From: Aggregicoccus sp. 17bor-14
GTDB lineage: Bacteria > Myxococcota > Myxococcia > Myxococcales > Myxococcaceae
Length of the DNA stretch: 64,000 bases
NCBI RefSeq assembly: GCF_009659535.1
Contig: NZ_VJZZ01000021.1
Span: 1 to 64,000 of the forward strand
Direction of reading: 5' to 3'
Shown here: positions 16,231-24,908 of the stretch, piece by piece
Layout of the letters: every line of letters begins with the position of its first letter
How positions within the stretch are numbered: position 1 is the first letter of the stretch
The notes under the pieces: generated by a model
Databases searched by the model: none
Seen by the model: only the letters and a program-made list of their open reading frames with translations
Told to the model about the DNA's origin: nothing
Position numbers and translations under genes: made by a program

Positions 16231-17412
16231 GTGCGCATCGCGCTGCTCCTGTCCACCCTGCTGCTGCTCCTGCTGCCCGGCCGCGCCGAGGCCTACCCGT
16301 GGATGATTCGCCACGGCTACGCGAGCTGCGCCACCTGCCACGTGGACCCCTCCGGAGGCGGGCTCGTCACGAAGTACGGGCGCGCCCAGTCCGAGCTGCT
16401 GCTGGCGACGCAGTGGCGCAAGCGTCCAGAAGGCGAGCAGGCCGGAGAGGTGAGCCGCAGCACGGGCTTCCTCTTCGGGTTCGCGCCGCTGCCGGAGTGG
16501 CTGGACCTGGGCATCTCGCTGCGCGGCGCGCGCCTGTCCACGCGCGCAGGGGAGGCGCGCGACTCGCGCTGGCTGCAGATGGTGACGGACCTGCGCGGCG
16601 GGCTGAACGCGGGGCCGGTGCGCGCGGGCGCCTCCATCGGCTACCTGCACCAGCGCGGCCTGCCCACGGCGATCACCTCGCGGGACAAGGACAACCTCGT
16701 CTCGCGCGAGCACTGGCTGGGGCTGCAGTTCCTGGACGACACGGTGCTCGTGCGCGCGGGGCGCATGAACCTGCCCTACGGCCTGCGCAACGTGGAGCAC
16801 ACCTCGTGGGTGCGCGACGCCACGCGCACGGACATCAACGAGGACCAGCAGCACGGGCTCGCGGTCGCGTACATGGGAGAGCGGGTGCGCGCGGAGCTGA
16901 TGGGCATCGCGGGCAACTTCCAGCTGCACCCCTCGGACTACCGGGAGCACGGCTACTCGGGCTACGCGGAGCTCGCGCTCGCCGAGCACGCGGCGGTGGG
17001 GCTGAGCAGCCTGGTGACGCACGCCGCCTGGGACGTGGCCACCCTGCAGCCCTCGAGCACGCGCCAGGCGCACGGGCTGTTCGGGCGCTGGGCGCTCTTC
17101 AAGCCCCTGGTCCTGCTCGCCGAGGCGGACCTGCTGCTGCAGCACCCGCAGGGCGGCCCCACGAGCAGCGGCTACACGGGGCTCCTCCAGGCGGACTACG
17201 AGCTTATCCAGGGCGTGCACGCGATGGTCGCGGGCGAAGCACTGCGGCAGACGGACACCACCAGCATCGGCGCCTGGCTCACGCTGGACTGGTTCATCGG
17301 CCCGCACGCGGAGCTGCGCCTGGACGCGAACCCGCGCCGCTTCGGAGCGCCGCCGGGCGGCCAGTCCCAGGACGTGCTCACGCTGCTCGCGCAGCTGCAC
17401 CTGACGATTTGA
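16231..17412 (+). CDS. Monoheme cytochrome c - outer-membrane beta-barrel fusion
   Basis: 393 aa, GTG start. A Sec signal (1-21) is followed at once by a c-type heme site, RHGYASCATCHVDPSGGG (C33, C36, H37), then about 340 residues of alternating amphipathic strands with short turns, a pattern of an outer-membrane porin (GRMNLPYGLRNVEH and similar), ending in a hydrophobic strand LLAQLHLTI. A monoheme N-terminus plugged on a porin is the architecture of Cyc2-type iron oxidases, though those are longer. Electron transfer across the outer membrane is inference. It sits between YceI and another monoheme protein. Confidence 0.8.
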   Translation: MRIALLLSTLLLLLLPGRAEAYPWMIRHGYASCATCHVDPSGGGLVTKYGRAQSELLLATQWRKRPEGEQAGEVSRSTGFLFGFAPLPEWLDLGISLRGARLSTRAGEARDSRWLQMVTDLRGGLNAGPVRAGASIGYLHQRGLPTAITSRDKDNLVSREHWLGLQFLDDTVLVRAGRMNLPYGLRNVEHTSWVRDATRTDINEDQQHGLAVAYMGERVRAELMGIAGNFQLHPSDYREHGYSGYAELALAEHAAVGLSSLVTHAAWDVATLQPSSTRQAHGLFGRWALFKPLVLLAEADLLLQHPQGGPTSSGYTGLLQADYELIQGVHAMVAGEALRQTDTTSIGAWLTLDWFIGPHAELRLDANPRRFGAPPGGQSQDVLTLLAQLHLTI

Positions 17413-17438
17413 ATCACTCCCGGAGGGGGAGAAGCGCC

Positions 17439-17900
17439 ATGTCCGTCCGCCGCCGCCGCGCGCTGCTGCCGCTGCTGTTGCTGTCGCTGGGGGCGTCCGC
17501 CGGGGCGGCGCACGCGACCCAGAACTTCCCGGGCGCCATCCGCCGCGAGCTGGGGCTCTCGTACACGCCGGACTGCAGCCTCTGCCACGTGGGCGCGCAG
17601 CGGGTGGGCACGGTGAAGACGCCCTTCGGCACGTCGATGCGGGCGCGCGGGCTCGTCTTCTACGACGAGAGCTCGCTGCGCACGGCCCTCTCCGCGCTGC
17701 GCGCCGAGCGCACCGACAGCGATGGCGATGGGGTGGGGGACATCGACGAGCTCATCGCGGGCACCGACCCCAACCACGCGCCCGGCGCGACGTCCGGAGG
17801 CGAGGAGCCTCCGCCGCCGCCCACCTACGGCTGCAGCGCCGCGGGGGCGGCTGCTCCCCTCGCGCTGTTGGCACTGCTGCGCCTGCTGCGCCGCAGGTGA
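17439..17900 (+). CDS. Monoheme surface protein with Ca-repeat and MYXO-CTERM-like tail
   Basis: 153 aa: Sec signal (1-26), one c-type heme motif CSLCH (C46-H50), a TPFGTSMRARGL segment, and a calcium-binding thrombospondin-3-like loop (DSDGDGVGDIDELIAGTDPN). The C-terminus has Gly-Cys, a hydrophobic stretch and an arginine cluster (YGCSAAGA...LLRLLRRR), matching the MYXO-CTERM signal that directs myxobacterial proteins to the cell surface. It is the last gene of the YceI/porin operon, 26 bases after the porin. It could pass electrons to or from the fused cytochrome. Confidence 0.82.
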   Translation: MSVRRRRALLPLLLLSLGASAGAAHATQNFPGAIRRELGLSYTPDCSLCHVGAQRVGTVKTPFGTSMRARGLVFYDESSLRTALSALRAERTDSDGDGVGDIDELIAGTDPNHAPGATSGGEEPPPPPTYGCSAAGAAAPLALLALLRLLRRR

Positions 17901-17908
17901 AAGAACCG

Positions 17909-17959
17909 AGGCCCGGGCCTTCCCCTCGCGCGTGGGCGGGGAGAAGGAACCGGGCCTCC
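17909..17959. terminator. Bidirectional hairpin between convergent genes
   Basis: GAGGCCCGG (17909-17917) pairs perfectly with CCGGGCCTC (17951-17959), with a second inner pairing of CCTTCCCC with GGGGAGAAGG. It lies between the cytochrome operon and the convergent FeS oxidoreductase gene. It has no U-tract, as is usual in such GC-rich genomes. Confidence 0.65.
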
Positions 17960-18014
17960 GGGAGAGGCAGGAGCGGAGGAGCGCCCCTGCCTCACTGCAA
18001 CTGAATTGCAGGAA

Positions 18015-20186
18015 CTACTCGGGCTTCGCGCTCACCACCGCGCTGGGCGTGACGCTGGCCGCGCCCGTGCGCGTCTCCACCAGCGCGTCGGCCACCAGCT
18101 CGGTGATGTCCTTCACGCGGATGTTCTCCTCGCGGCCGGTGTCGTTGACCGCGTCCTTGAGCATGGTCGAGCAGAAGGGGCAGGCCACGGCGACGGTGCC
18201 GGTGCCACCCTTCTCCTTGTACTCGCCCACCTTGCCCGGCTTGTCCTTCGCGGTCGCGCTGGGGAACGGCGTGGAGGGGTCCTCGGCGTGCTTCAGGGTG
18301 AGGGCCACCTCGTTCACGCGGTTGTGGTTGATGCGCGTGCCGATGTGCTCCTCCATCCACATGCGGCCGCCGCCGGCGCCGCAGCAGAAGCCCTCGCGCT
18401 TGCTGCGCTGCATCTCCACCACCTCGAGGCCCGGGATGGCGGCGAGCACCTCGCGGGGCGCGTCGTACACGCCGTTGTGGCGGCCCAGGTAGCAGGGGTC
18501 GTGGTAGGTGAGCTTCTGGTTCATCACCTGGCTCAGCCTGATGCGCTTGGTCTTGATCAGCTCGTTGATCAGCTCGGTGTGGCTGATGACGCGGTACTCA
18601 CCGCCGAACTCCGGGTACTCGTTCTTGATGGTGTTGAAGCAGTGCGGGCACTGGGTGATGACCGCCTTCACGCCCAGGGCGTTCCAGCCCTCGACGTTCA
18701 TCTTCGCCATCGTCTGGTACAGGTACTCGTTGCCCGCGCGGCGCGCCGTCTCGCCGTTGCACATCTCCTGCTTGGAGAGCGTGGCGAAGGAGATGCCCGC
18801 CTCGCGGAGGATCTTCACCAGCGAGCGGCTGACCTTCTTCTGCTTGTCGTCGTAGCTGCCCGCGCAGCCCACGAAGAAGAGGTACTCGTAGGGGCCGCCG
18901 CCGTCGCCGTAGGTGGGCAGCGCGAGGTCGCTCGCCCACTCGTCGCGCGACTCCTGCGCGATGCCCCAGGGGTTGCCCTGGCGCTCGATGCCCTCGAACA
19001 CGCGCTGCAGCTCGGGCGGGAACTCGCTCTTCACCTGCACCTGGTAGCGGCGCATGTCGATGAGGCGCGGGATGTTCTCGATGAACACGGGGCAGGCCTG
19101 CTCGCACCAGCCGCAGCTGGTGCAGGCCCACACGGTCTCCGCCTGCAGCGCGCTGCCCACGATCTCGGGCAGCGGCTCCTTGCGGCCGGAGGGGCCGTAG
19201 CCCTCCTCGATCCACTGCTCGTGGCCCCACATCCAGCTCTTGATGTCCTGGTTCACGCCCTTGTGCGTGAGCGGCTTGCCGGTGATGTACGTGGGGCAGT
19301 GCGTCTGGCAGCGGCCGCACTCGGTGCAGCTGTACACGTCCAGGCCCTGCTTCCAGGTCAGGTCCTTCACCGTCGCCGTGCCGAACTGCTCCTTCTCCAG
19401 GTTCGGCGTGGGCAGGCGGCCGCTGGGGCCGGAGCGCTGGAAGAAGACGTTGGGCAGGCCGGTGATGACGTGGAAGTGCTTCCCGTGCGGCAGGAAGTTC
19501 AAGAACGTGAGGATGATGGCCAGGTGGATCCAGAAGCCGGCCACCCCCAGCCAGTGGCTGCCGGTGACGCCCAGCGGGCGCATCAGCAGCGCGAACACGC
19601 TGGTCACCGGCTCCCAGGGGGCCACCGCCCACCCGGTGCTCTGCGCCACCATGTGGCTGCCGCCGAACATGAACTCGGTGATCATCAGCAGGCCGATGAA
19701 GCCCAGGATGAGCACCGCCTCGCTCGAGCGGGTCATGCGGTCCGGCTTCACCTTGCCGCGCAGGTAGAAGAAGTAGAGCACGCCGGCCACCGCGAGCGCC
19801 GCCACCACGTCCTTCACCAGCAGGTAGGCCTTGTAGAGCGCCGCGAGCCCGGCCTTGTCCGCCCAGAACGGGTGGGTGAAGTCGGTGAGCACCTCGAGCG
19901 CCGTGGCGCTGAAGCCCATGCTGAAGAGCATGATGGTGCGCAGCGCCAGCACCATGAAGGCGCCGAAGATGAACACGTGCATCAGGCCCGGCGTGAACTC
20001 CTCCGGGTCCACCATGCGCTTCTGGCCCAGCCCGAACAGCAGCAGCCGTTTGGCGCGCCACACCGGGCGGTCCAGCCGGTTGTCCTGCTTGCTCATCGCG
20101 AGCAGCACGCCGATGCGGCCCGCCATCGTCATGACGAACACGGACACACCGACGGCGAGCATCAAGCCTGTGATGATGGGACTCAT
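18015..20186 (-). CDS. Membrane-bound FeS oxidoreductase (HdrD/GlpC-type, CCG domains)
   Basis: 723 aa. The N-terminal 250 residues carry about six membrane helices (a cytochrome b/NarI-like gamma module). Two 4Fe-4S motifs follow, CTECGRCQTHCP and CTSCGWCEQACP, then two cysteine-rich CCG domains, the second ending GFCCGAGGGRMWMEE. This is the layout of heterodisulfide-reductase-like quinone oxidoreductases that pair with electron-transfer flavoproteins, D-lactate or glycerol-3-phosphate dehydrogenases. No etfAB is adjacent here. Electrons probably pass between a soluble flavoprotein and menaquinone. The ATG at 20186 has no strong ribosome site. Confidence 0.9.
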   Translation of the reverse strand: MSPIITGLMLAVGVSVFVMTMAGRIGVLLAMSKQDNRLDRPVWRAKRLLLFGLGQKRMVDPEEFTPGLMHVFIFGAFMVLALRTIMLFSMGFSATALEVLTDFTHPFWADKAGLAALYKAYLLVKDVVAALAVAGVLYFFYLRGKVKPDRMTRSSEAVLILGFIGLLMITEFMFGGSHMVAQSTGWAVAPWEPVTSVFALLMRPLGVTGSHWLGVAGFWIHLAIILTFLNFLPHGKHFHVITGLPNVFFQRSGPSGRLPTPNLEKEQFGTATVKDLTWKQGLDVYSCTECGRCQTHCPTYITGKPLTHKGVNQDIKSWMWGHEQWIEEGYGPSGRKEPLPEIVGSALQAETVWACTSCGWCEQACPVFIENIPRLIDMRRYQVQVKSEFPPELQRVFEGIERQGNPWGIAQESRDEWASDLALPTYGDGGGPYEYLFFVGCAGSYDDKQKKVSRSLVKILREAGISFATLSKQEMCNGETARRAGNEYLYQTMAKMNVEGWNALGVKAVITQCPHCFNTIKNEYPEFGGEYRVISHTELINELIKTKRIRLSQVMNQKLTYHDPCYLGRHNGVYDAPREVLAAIPGLEVVEMQRSKREGFCCGAGGGRMWMEEHIGTRINHNRVNEVALTLKHAEDPSTPFPSATAKDKPGKVGEYKEKGGTGTVAVACPFCSTMLKDAVNDTGREENIRVKDITELVADALVETRTGAASVTPSAVVSAKPE

Positions 20187-20263
20187 GGTGCTTGCTTTGA
20201 CCTCGGGGCCACCCGGGGGAGGGCAGCCAGCCTGCCGCAATGCGGCAAAGGTGGAACCCACCG

Positions 20264-20291
20264 AGGGTAACAGGGTTGACACCCGTATCAA
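20264..20291 (-). promoter_or_regulatory. Candidate sigma-70-type promoter of the FeS oxidoreductase
   Basis: On the minus strand TTGATA (20291-20286) is followed after 16 bases by TACCCT (20269-20264), about 80 bases before the start codon. The -35 is good, the -10 weak. A GTGTCAACCCTG stretch between them is locally AT-richer than the flanks. Confidence 0.35.
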
Positions 20292-20637
20292 GCGCACAGC
20301 GCGCGCCGCCCGCCCCGGGCTGTCCGCCGCCCACCACCTGCGGGCCGCCCCCCGCGCTGCGAGGGCAGGCAGGCAGGCGCAGGGCCGGGGCCGGTCAAAG
20401 CCCTGGACTGGAGGGCGGTAAAAGGTTTCAACGCCAACGACTGCGGGCAACGGTCGGGCCACTGCCGGACGGTCCAGAGGACAAAAGCGTCCGGTGAGCG
20501 ACTGGGCAGGCGCGCTGCGTCAAGGTGGGCTTTACGCCGACCTCCGAAGTGGTCACTATGCGCGGTAAATCGGTCAATCGCTTCGACGGCACCGCATGGG
20601 GCGGGCGATACGAAAGCGAGCCCGAGGAGGCAGCGCG
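20292..20637. other. Intergenic region between divergent genes
   Basis: About 345 bases with no gene. It is lower in GC around 20400-20600 and contains imperfect inverted sequence GGACGGTCC / GGTCGGGCC near 20450-20475. It is expected to hold the promoter for the small acidic protein at 20638; TTTACG-N17-CACTAT near 20531 is the best but weak candidate. Confidence 0.4.
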
Positions 20638-20817
20638 ATGGGTCCTTACGAGGAGAAGTACACGCTGTTTTCGGATGACGAGCCGACCGGCTGGGTGGAC
20701 CTGGGCGCGGACGGCGAGTCGGGCTCCGTGTCGGAGGTGGGACACGATGGCGGGCGCCGCTGGGGCTATGACTCGGACGAGGGCTGGGGTCCGGGCTACT
20801 CCGACGTGACCGAGTAG
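20638..20817 (+). CDS. Small acidic hypothetical protein
   Basis: 59 aa, strongly acidic and Gly/Asp/Glu/Trp rich (SDDEPTGWVDLGADGESG and YDSDEGWGPGYSDV), without signal or membrane segment. The ATG at 20638 follows AGGAGG by eight bases, the best ribosome site in the region, which supports it as a real gene rather than chance. I know no family. It might bind metal or a basic partner; that is a guess from charge only. Confidence 0.6.
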   Translation: MGPYEEKYTLFSDDEPTGWVDLGADGESGSVSEVGHDGGRRWGYDSDEGWGPGYSDVTE

Positions 20818-21093
20818 CGGTTCGGGCCGGCGCCCCGCCTGTCTGGAGGCGCCGGCACGTGAGCGAAGGGCGCACATCCCCGCTGCCCTCTGCCCGTCGA
20901 GCGCTCCCCGCCCTGGGGATGCAGGCTCCGGGTGCAGTTCTCCTCCCCTGACACGTCCGGTCTGAAACTCCGCGCCTGCTCGCCGCACAGGTGGCCGGAA
21001 ATGGCATCCCCCTGCGTGCTGTTGCCGCGCGCCACCCTCCTGCGTTCTAGCGCGGGGTGGAAAGAGGGGCGAAGACCGGTTACGGGGAGGCCC

Positions 21094-23430
21094 ATGCACG
21101 GGCAGCGCAGGTCGCAGCAGCAGCAGAGGCGGGTGGTGAGCAGCGGGCGCGCGGCGCTCGCGCTGGCGATGCTCGTGTGCCTGGGAGCGGGCGGGGCGCA
21201 GGCGGCGCCGGTGGCTGCCGGGGCCACGGCCGAGGGCGCGAAGGATCGCGGCACCTACCGCGTCGCGGCGGAGCTGCTCACGGACGTGTCCCAGGTGCGC
21301 GCCGGGGACACCTTCCGCGTGGGCGTGCGCTTCCGGCTCTCCCCGGGCTGGCACATGTACTGGAAGAACCCGGGCGACAGCGGGCTCGCCACCGAGGTGG
21401 CCTGGGACACGCCGGGCACCACGGTGGACGCGCTGCAGTGGCCCTTCCCGTCCACCTTCCGCACCCCGGACGGCTTCATCACCACCTACGGCTATGCGGA
21501 CGAGGTGCTCCTGTGGGCGAGCGCGCGCGCGAGCGAGCAGGCGCAGGGCGGCCTCACCTTGAGCGCCGCGGTGGACGCGCTGGTGTGCGAGGTGCAGTGT
21601 CTGCCCGCCCAGCTGCTGCTCACCCGCACGCTGCCGGTGGGCCCCGCGAGCGCGAAGGACGCGCAGGCCTCGGCCCTCTTCGACGCCGCGGCCCTCGGCG
21701 TGCCGCGGCCCGCCGCGCCCGCGGGCTTCAGTGTGCAGGTGGCGCTCGAGCAGAAGGAGCTCACCGCGGGCAAGCCCTTCAGCGGCACCGTGACGCTCGC
21801 CGGCCCCGCGCTGCCGCGCGCGGCGGACGCCTTCGCCAAGGACTTCTTCGTGCCCGAGCGCATCCCGGGCGTGGCGAAGCTCGCGCTCGCGCCCACCGGC
21901 ACGCGCGGCACCTTCCGCCTCACCGGCGAGGCGGAGCCGGACGCGCCGAAGCAGGCCCCGCGGCTGCGCGGCGTGCTGCGCCTCGGCGATGCGCGCGCGC
22001 CCTCGCTCGAGCTGGATGCGCCGCTCGCGCCGGTGGCTGCGGCCGCTGCGGGTGAGGCCGCTGCCCAGGCGCCCGCGCCGGTGCGCGAGGTGCCCCTCAA
22101 GGTGCGCCCCGTGCTGCCCGCGGGCTCCGCGGGGGTCGCGCCGGGCGGCGCGCCCCTCTCGCTGCCGCTGGTGCTGCTCTTCGCCTTCCTCGGCGGCGCG
22201 CTGCTCAACCTGATGCCCTGCGTGTTCCCGGTGCTCGCGCTCAAGGCCTACGGCTTCAGCCGCATGGTGCAGGAGGAGCGGGGCCGCGTCGGGCTGCACG
22301 CGGGCGCGTACGCGGGCGGCATCCTCGCCGCGATGCTCGCGCTCGCGCTCGCGGTGCTCGGCGTGCGCGCCGCAGGGCGCAGCGTGGGCTGGGGCTTCCA
22401 GTTCCAGGAGCCGCTCTTCGTCGCGGCGGTGGCGGCGGTGCTCGTCGCCTTCGCGCTCAACCTCTTCGGCGTCTTCCACGTGGGCGGCGCGGGGGGCGGG
22501 CTCGCCGAGAAGGTGGACGCGAGCCACGGCCTCGCGCGCAGCGCGGGCGAGGGCGTGCTCGCGGTGGTGCTCGCCACCCCGTGCTCCGCGCCCCTGCTGG
22601 GCAGCGCGGTGGGCTTCGCGCTCGCGGCCGGGCCCTTCACGGTGCTCACGGTGTTCCTCACCCTGGGGCTGGGCCTCGCCTTGCCCTTCTGCGTGCTGGT
22701 GCTGGTGCCGGGGCTCGCGAAGCTGCTGCCGCGGCCGGGCGCGTGGATGGAGCGCGCGAAGCAGCTGCTGGGCTTCGCGCTGCTGGCCACCACGGTGTGG
22801 CTGCTGTGGGTGATGGGAGGCCTCGCGGGCGTGGACGGCATGGCGCGGCTCGCGGCCTTCCTCACCGCGGTGGGGCTCGCCGCGTGGCTGTACGGGCTCG
22901 CGCAAGGGGCGAGCGGCCGGCGCCGGCTCGCGGGGCTGCTCGCCAGCGCGCTCGTGGTGGTGAGCGTGGGCGCGCTCTCGCTGCGCTTCGCCGAGGGCGG
23001 CGAGCGGCGCGGCGCGGGCAGCGCGGAGGGCGTCGCCGGGCGCGCGGCCGCCTGGGACGAGGGCGCGGTGGCGAAGGCGCTCGAGAGCGGGCGCCCGGTG
23101 TTCGTGGACTTCACCGCCGACTGGTGCCTCACCTGCAAGTTCAACGAGCGCACCGTGCTGCAGCGCGAGGACGTGCAGGCCGCCTTCGCGCGCCACAAGG
23201 TCGCGCTCTTCGTGGCGGACTGGACGCGGCGCGACGCCACCATCGGCCAGAAGCTCGCGGCCCACGGGCGCGCCGGCGTGCCCATGTACCTGGTGCTCAG
23301 CCCCCGCGCCCCGCACGCCCCCGAGGTGCTGCCCGAGCTGCTCACCGCCGACACCGTGCTCGAGGCGCTCGCGCGCGCGGCCGGCCCCACCGCTCCCGGC
23401 GCCGGCTGCGCCGGACCCGAGAAGTGCTGA
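21094..23430 (+). CDS. ScsB/DsbD-type thiol:disulfide interchange protein
   Basis: 778 aa. A Sec signal precedes a periplasmic DsbD-alpha-like domain (SPGWHMYWKNPGDSG; C165 and C169 in VCEVQCLP). Eight or so membrane helices follow with the paired CcdA-type cysteines C376 (LMPCVFPVLALK) and C497 (ATPCSAPLLG), then a C-terminal thioredoxin domain with DWCLTCK (C678, C681). The protein carries electrons from cytoplasmic thioredoxin to periplasmic partners. The domain order resembles ScsB. The peroxiredoxin-like gene 24 bases downstream is the likely electron acceptor. GGGGAGG precedes the ATG. Confidence 0.92.
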   Translation: MHGQRRSQQQQRRVVSSGRAALALAMLVCLGAGGAQAAPVAAGATAEGAKDRGTYRVAAELLTDVSQVRAGDTFRVGVRFRLSPGWHMYWKNPGDSGLATEVAWDTPGTTVDALQWPFPSTFRTPDGFITTYGYADEVLLWASARASEQAQGGLTLSAAVDALVCEVQCLPAQLLLTRTLPVGPASAKDAQASALFDAAALGVPRPAAPAGFSVQVALEQKELTAGKPFSGTVTLAGPALPRAADAFAKDFFVPERIPGVAKLALAPTGTRGTFRLTGEAEPDAPKQAPRLRGVLRLGDARAPSLELDAPLAPVAAAAAGEAAAQAPAPVREVPLKVRPVLPAGSAGVAPGGAPLSLPLVLLFAFLGGALLNLMPCVFPVLALKAYGFSRMVQEERGRVGLHAGAYAGGILAAMLALALAVLGVRAAGRSVGWGFQFQEPLFVAAVAAVLVAFALNLFGVFHVGGAGGGLAEKVDASHGLARSAGEGVLAVVLATPCSAPLLGSAVGFALAAGPFTVLTVFLTLGLGLALPFCVLVLVPGLAKLLPRPGAWMERAKQLLGFALLATTVWLLWVMGGLAGVDGMARLAAFLTAVGLAAWLYGLAQGASGRRRLAGLLASALVVVSVGALSLRFAEGGERRGAGSAEGVAGRAAAWDEGAVAKALESGRPVFVDFTADWCLTCKFNERTVLQREDVQAAFARHKVALFVADWTRRDATIGQKLAAHGRAGVPMYLVLSPRAPHAPEVLPELLTADTVLEALARAAGPTAPGAGCAGPEKC

Positions 23431-23454
23431 CCCACACCCGCTGAAGGAGCCGTC

Positions 23455-24051
23455 ATGAAGCTTCTCTCCGCAGTCGCCGTGGTCCTCTTCGCCGCTGCCC
23501 CCGCTCTTGCTGCGGAGGCCCCGGGTGAAGCCAAGGTGGGCGAGGCCGCCCCCGCCTTCACCCTCAAGGACGAGAGCGGCAAGGCGCACAGCCTCTCCGA
23601 GTACAAGGGCAAGGTGGTGGTGCTCGAGTGGACCAACCCCGAGTGCCCCTTCGTGCAGCGCCACTACGAAGCCAAGACGATGGTGAAGACGCAGGGCGCG
23701 CTGGACCCCTCGAAGGTGGTGTGGCTCGCGGTGGACTCCACCAGCACCCACTCCGCGAGCAGCGCGAAGGCGTGGAAGGCAGAGCAGGGCCTCAAGTACC
23801 CCGTGCTGCTGGACACCGAGGGCACCGTCGGCCACGCCTACGGCGCGAAGCACACGCCGCAGATGTACGTCATCGACGCGAAGGGCGTGCTGCGCTACGC
23901 GGGCGCCATCGACGACGACCCGCGCGGCCGCAACACCGCGAACGCCAAGAACTACGTGAAGACCGCGGTGGACGCGGTGCTCAGCGGCAAGCCCGTGCCC
24001 TCGAGCACCACCGAGGCCTACGGCTGCAGCGTGAAGTACAAGCAGAGCTAG
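23455..24051 (+). CDS. Periplasmic AhpC/TSA-type peroxiredoxin-like protein
   Basis: 198 aa: Sec signal (1-20), then a thioredoxin fold with VGEAAPAFTLKDESGK and VVVLEWTNPECPFVQRHY, whose C64 is in the peroxidatic-type position, TPQMYVIDAKG, and a late cysteine in YGCSVKY. This redoxin subgroup is found next to DsbD/ScsB proteins; in Caulobacter a ScsB relay is known to feed a periplasmic peroxiredoxin. Here the pair alone suggests the same use, peroxide removal in the periplasm. AAGGAG precedes the start. Confidence 0.88.
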   Translation: MKLLSAVAVVLFAAAPALAAEAPGEAKVGEAAPAFTLKDESGKAHSLSEYKGKVVVLEWTNPECPFVQRHYEAKTMVKTQGALDPSKVVWLAVDSTSTHSASSAKAWKAEQGLKYPVLLDTEGTVGHAYGAKHTPQMYVIDAKGVLRYAGAIDDDPRGRNTANAKNYVKTAVDAVLSGKPVPSSTTEAYGCSVKYKQS

Positions 24052-24087
24052 CGCTTCCGCAGCAGCAGCACTCGCGCGGCCGGGCCG

Positions 24088-24651
24088 CTAGCCCAGCAGC
24101 TCGGCCGCGTGCGCCTCGAAGAGCGCGTTGGACTGCCGCAGCAGCTCCACCAGCCCGGTCGCCGCGTAGCGGATGGCGTCCGGCTCGTGCTGGTAGCTGA
24201 GCACCTGGCCGTAGTGGCCGCCGGGGGCCGGGTCCGCGTCGAAGAGCAGCAGCGCGTTGCCGTTGCCGAAGTCCGCGAAGGGCAGCCAGCGCGTGTGTTG
24301 ATCGTAGCGCCGCGCGCGCGGGTCCCACGCCACGCCTCCGTTGTTGCGCGCCGCATCCACGTGCGTGCGCTGCCAGCCGTGCAGCGTGCACACCTCGTCC
24401 AGCGGGCAGAGCCGGAAGGGCTCGAGCTGGTCGGTGTGCACCGCGAACCAGGCCTCCTCGTACTCGCTGCCGTTGCTGAAGCGGTAGAGCGCGCGCAGGT
24501 CCTCGTCCATGCGGATGCCGGTGCGCCGCTCCGCCCGCGCGATGTCCAGGTCGCTCGCACCCGTGCGCCGCGTGAAGGGCGCGCCGTGTCGGCGCAGCAG
24601 CCGCTCGAGCCGCTCCAGCTCCGCCTGCAGCTCCGGGCGCATGCCGCTCAT
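24088..24651 (-). CDS. SMI1/KNR4 (SUKH) family protein
   Basis: 187 aa, cytosolic. SUKH features are seen: an N-terminal helix pair then DLDIARAERRTGIRMDEDLR and ALYRFSNGSEYE, a WLPFADFGNGNALLLFDADP strand block, and a helical end. SUKH proteins are common immunity proteins against nuclease toxins, but many serve other protein-binding roles. No toxin is next to it. The start codon overlaps the stop of the VOC gene just upstream (ATGA), so they are translated together. Confidence 0.88.
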   Translation of the reverse strand: MSGMRPELQAELERLERLLRRHGAPFTRRTGASDLDIARAERRTGIRMDEDLRALYRFSNGSEYEEAWFAVHTDQLEPFRLCPLDEVCTLHGWQRTHVDAARNNGGVAWDPRARRYDQHTRWLPFADFGNGNALLLFDADPAPGGHYGQVLSYQHEPDAIRYAATGLVELLRQSNALFEAHAAELLG

Positions 24652-24908
24652 GGCGCCGGCTCCGCGAGCGCGTCATAGCCGCGCCCCTTCAGCTGCAGGA
24701 GGCAGAAGCCGTGGCCGAAGGGGTCCGCCAGGTTCGCCATCCTCCCCCACGCCTGCTCCTGCACCGCGCCCTCCTGCCGCGCGCCCGCGGCCCAGGCGCT
24801 GCCCAGCCGCCGGCCCACCCGCAGCCTGAACGCCGCCGTGTAGAAGGCGATGCCCCGCTCGAGCTCGTCCACGTCGATGCAGATGCGCAGCTCAGGCCCG
24901 GACCCCAT
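24648..24908 (-). CDS. VOC-family protein with internal deletion
   Basis: 86 aa. The start (ELRICIDVDELERGIAFYTA, AFRLRVGRRLG) and end (AGARQEGAVQEQAWGRM, LADPFGHGFCLLQ, GRGYDAL) match one well-known single-domain VOC subfamily of about 130 aa, but the middle 45 or so residues are missing and the join is in frame at GSAW-AAGARQ. The lost part holds one of the two beta-alpha-beta-beta-beta motifs' strands and a metal ligand. The frame is intact and still coupled to the SUKH gene, so it may be translated but is likely non-functional as an enzyme. Confidence 0.75.
   Translation of the reverse strand: MGSGPELRICIDVDELERGIAFYTAAFRLRVGRRLGSAWAAGARQEGAVQEQAWGRMANLADPFGHGFCLLQLKGRGYDALAEPAP

Noticed and set aside
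13960-17400. 1146-residue minus-strand open frame
   Set aside because: Only its last 138 codons (the lipoprotein) have normal composition and a signal peptide; the rest is a shadow of the YceI and porin genes.
18598-20337. 579-residue minus-strand open frame
   Set aside because: It is the wrong frame of the FeS oxidoreductase gene, which has all its cysteine motifs in the other frame.
24088-24908. Toxin-immunity pair
   Set aside because: The partner of the SUKH gene is a deleted VOC protein, not a toxin.
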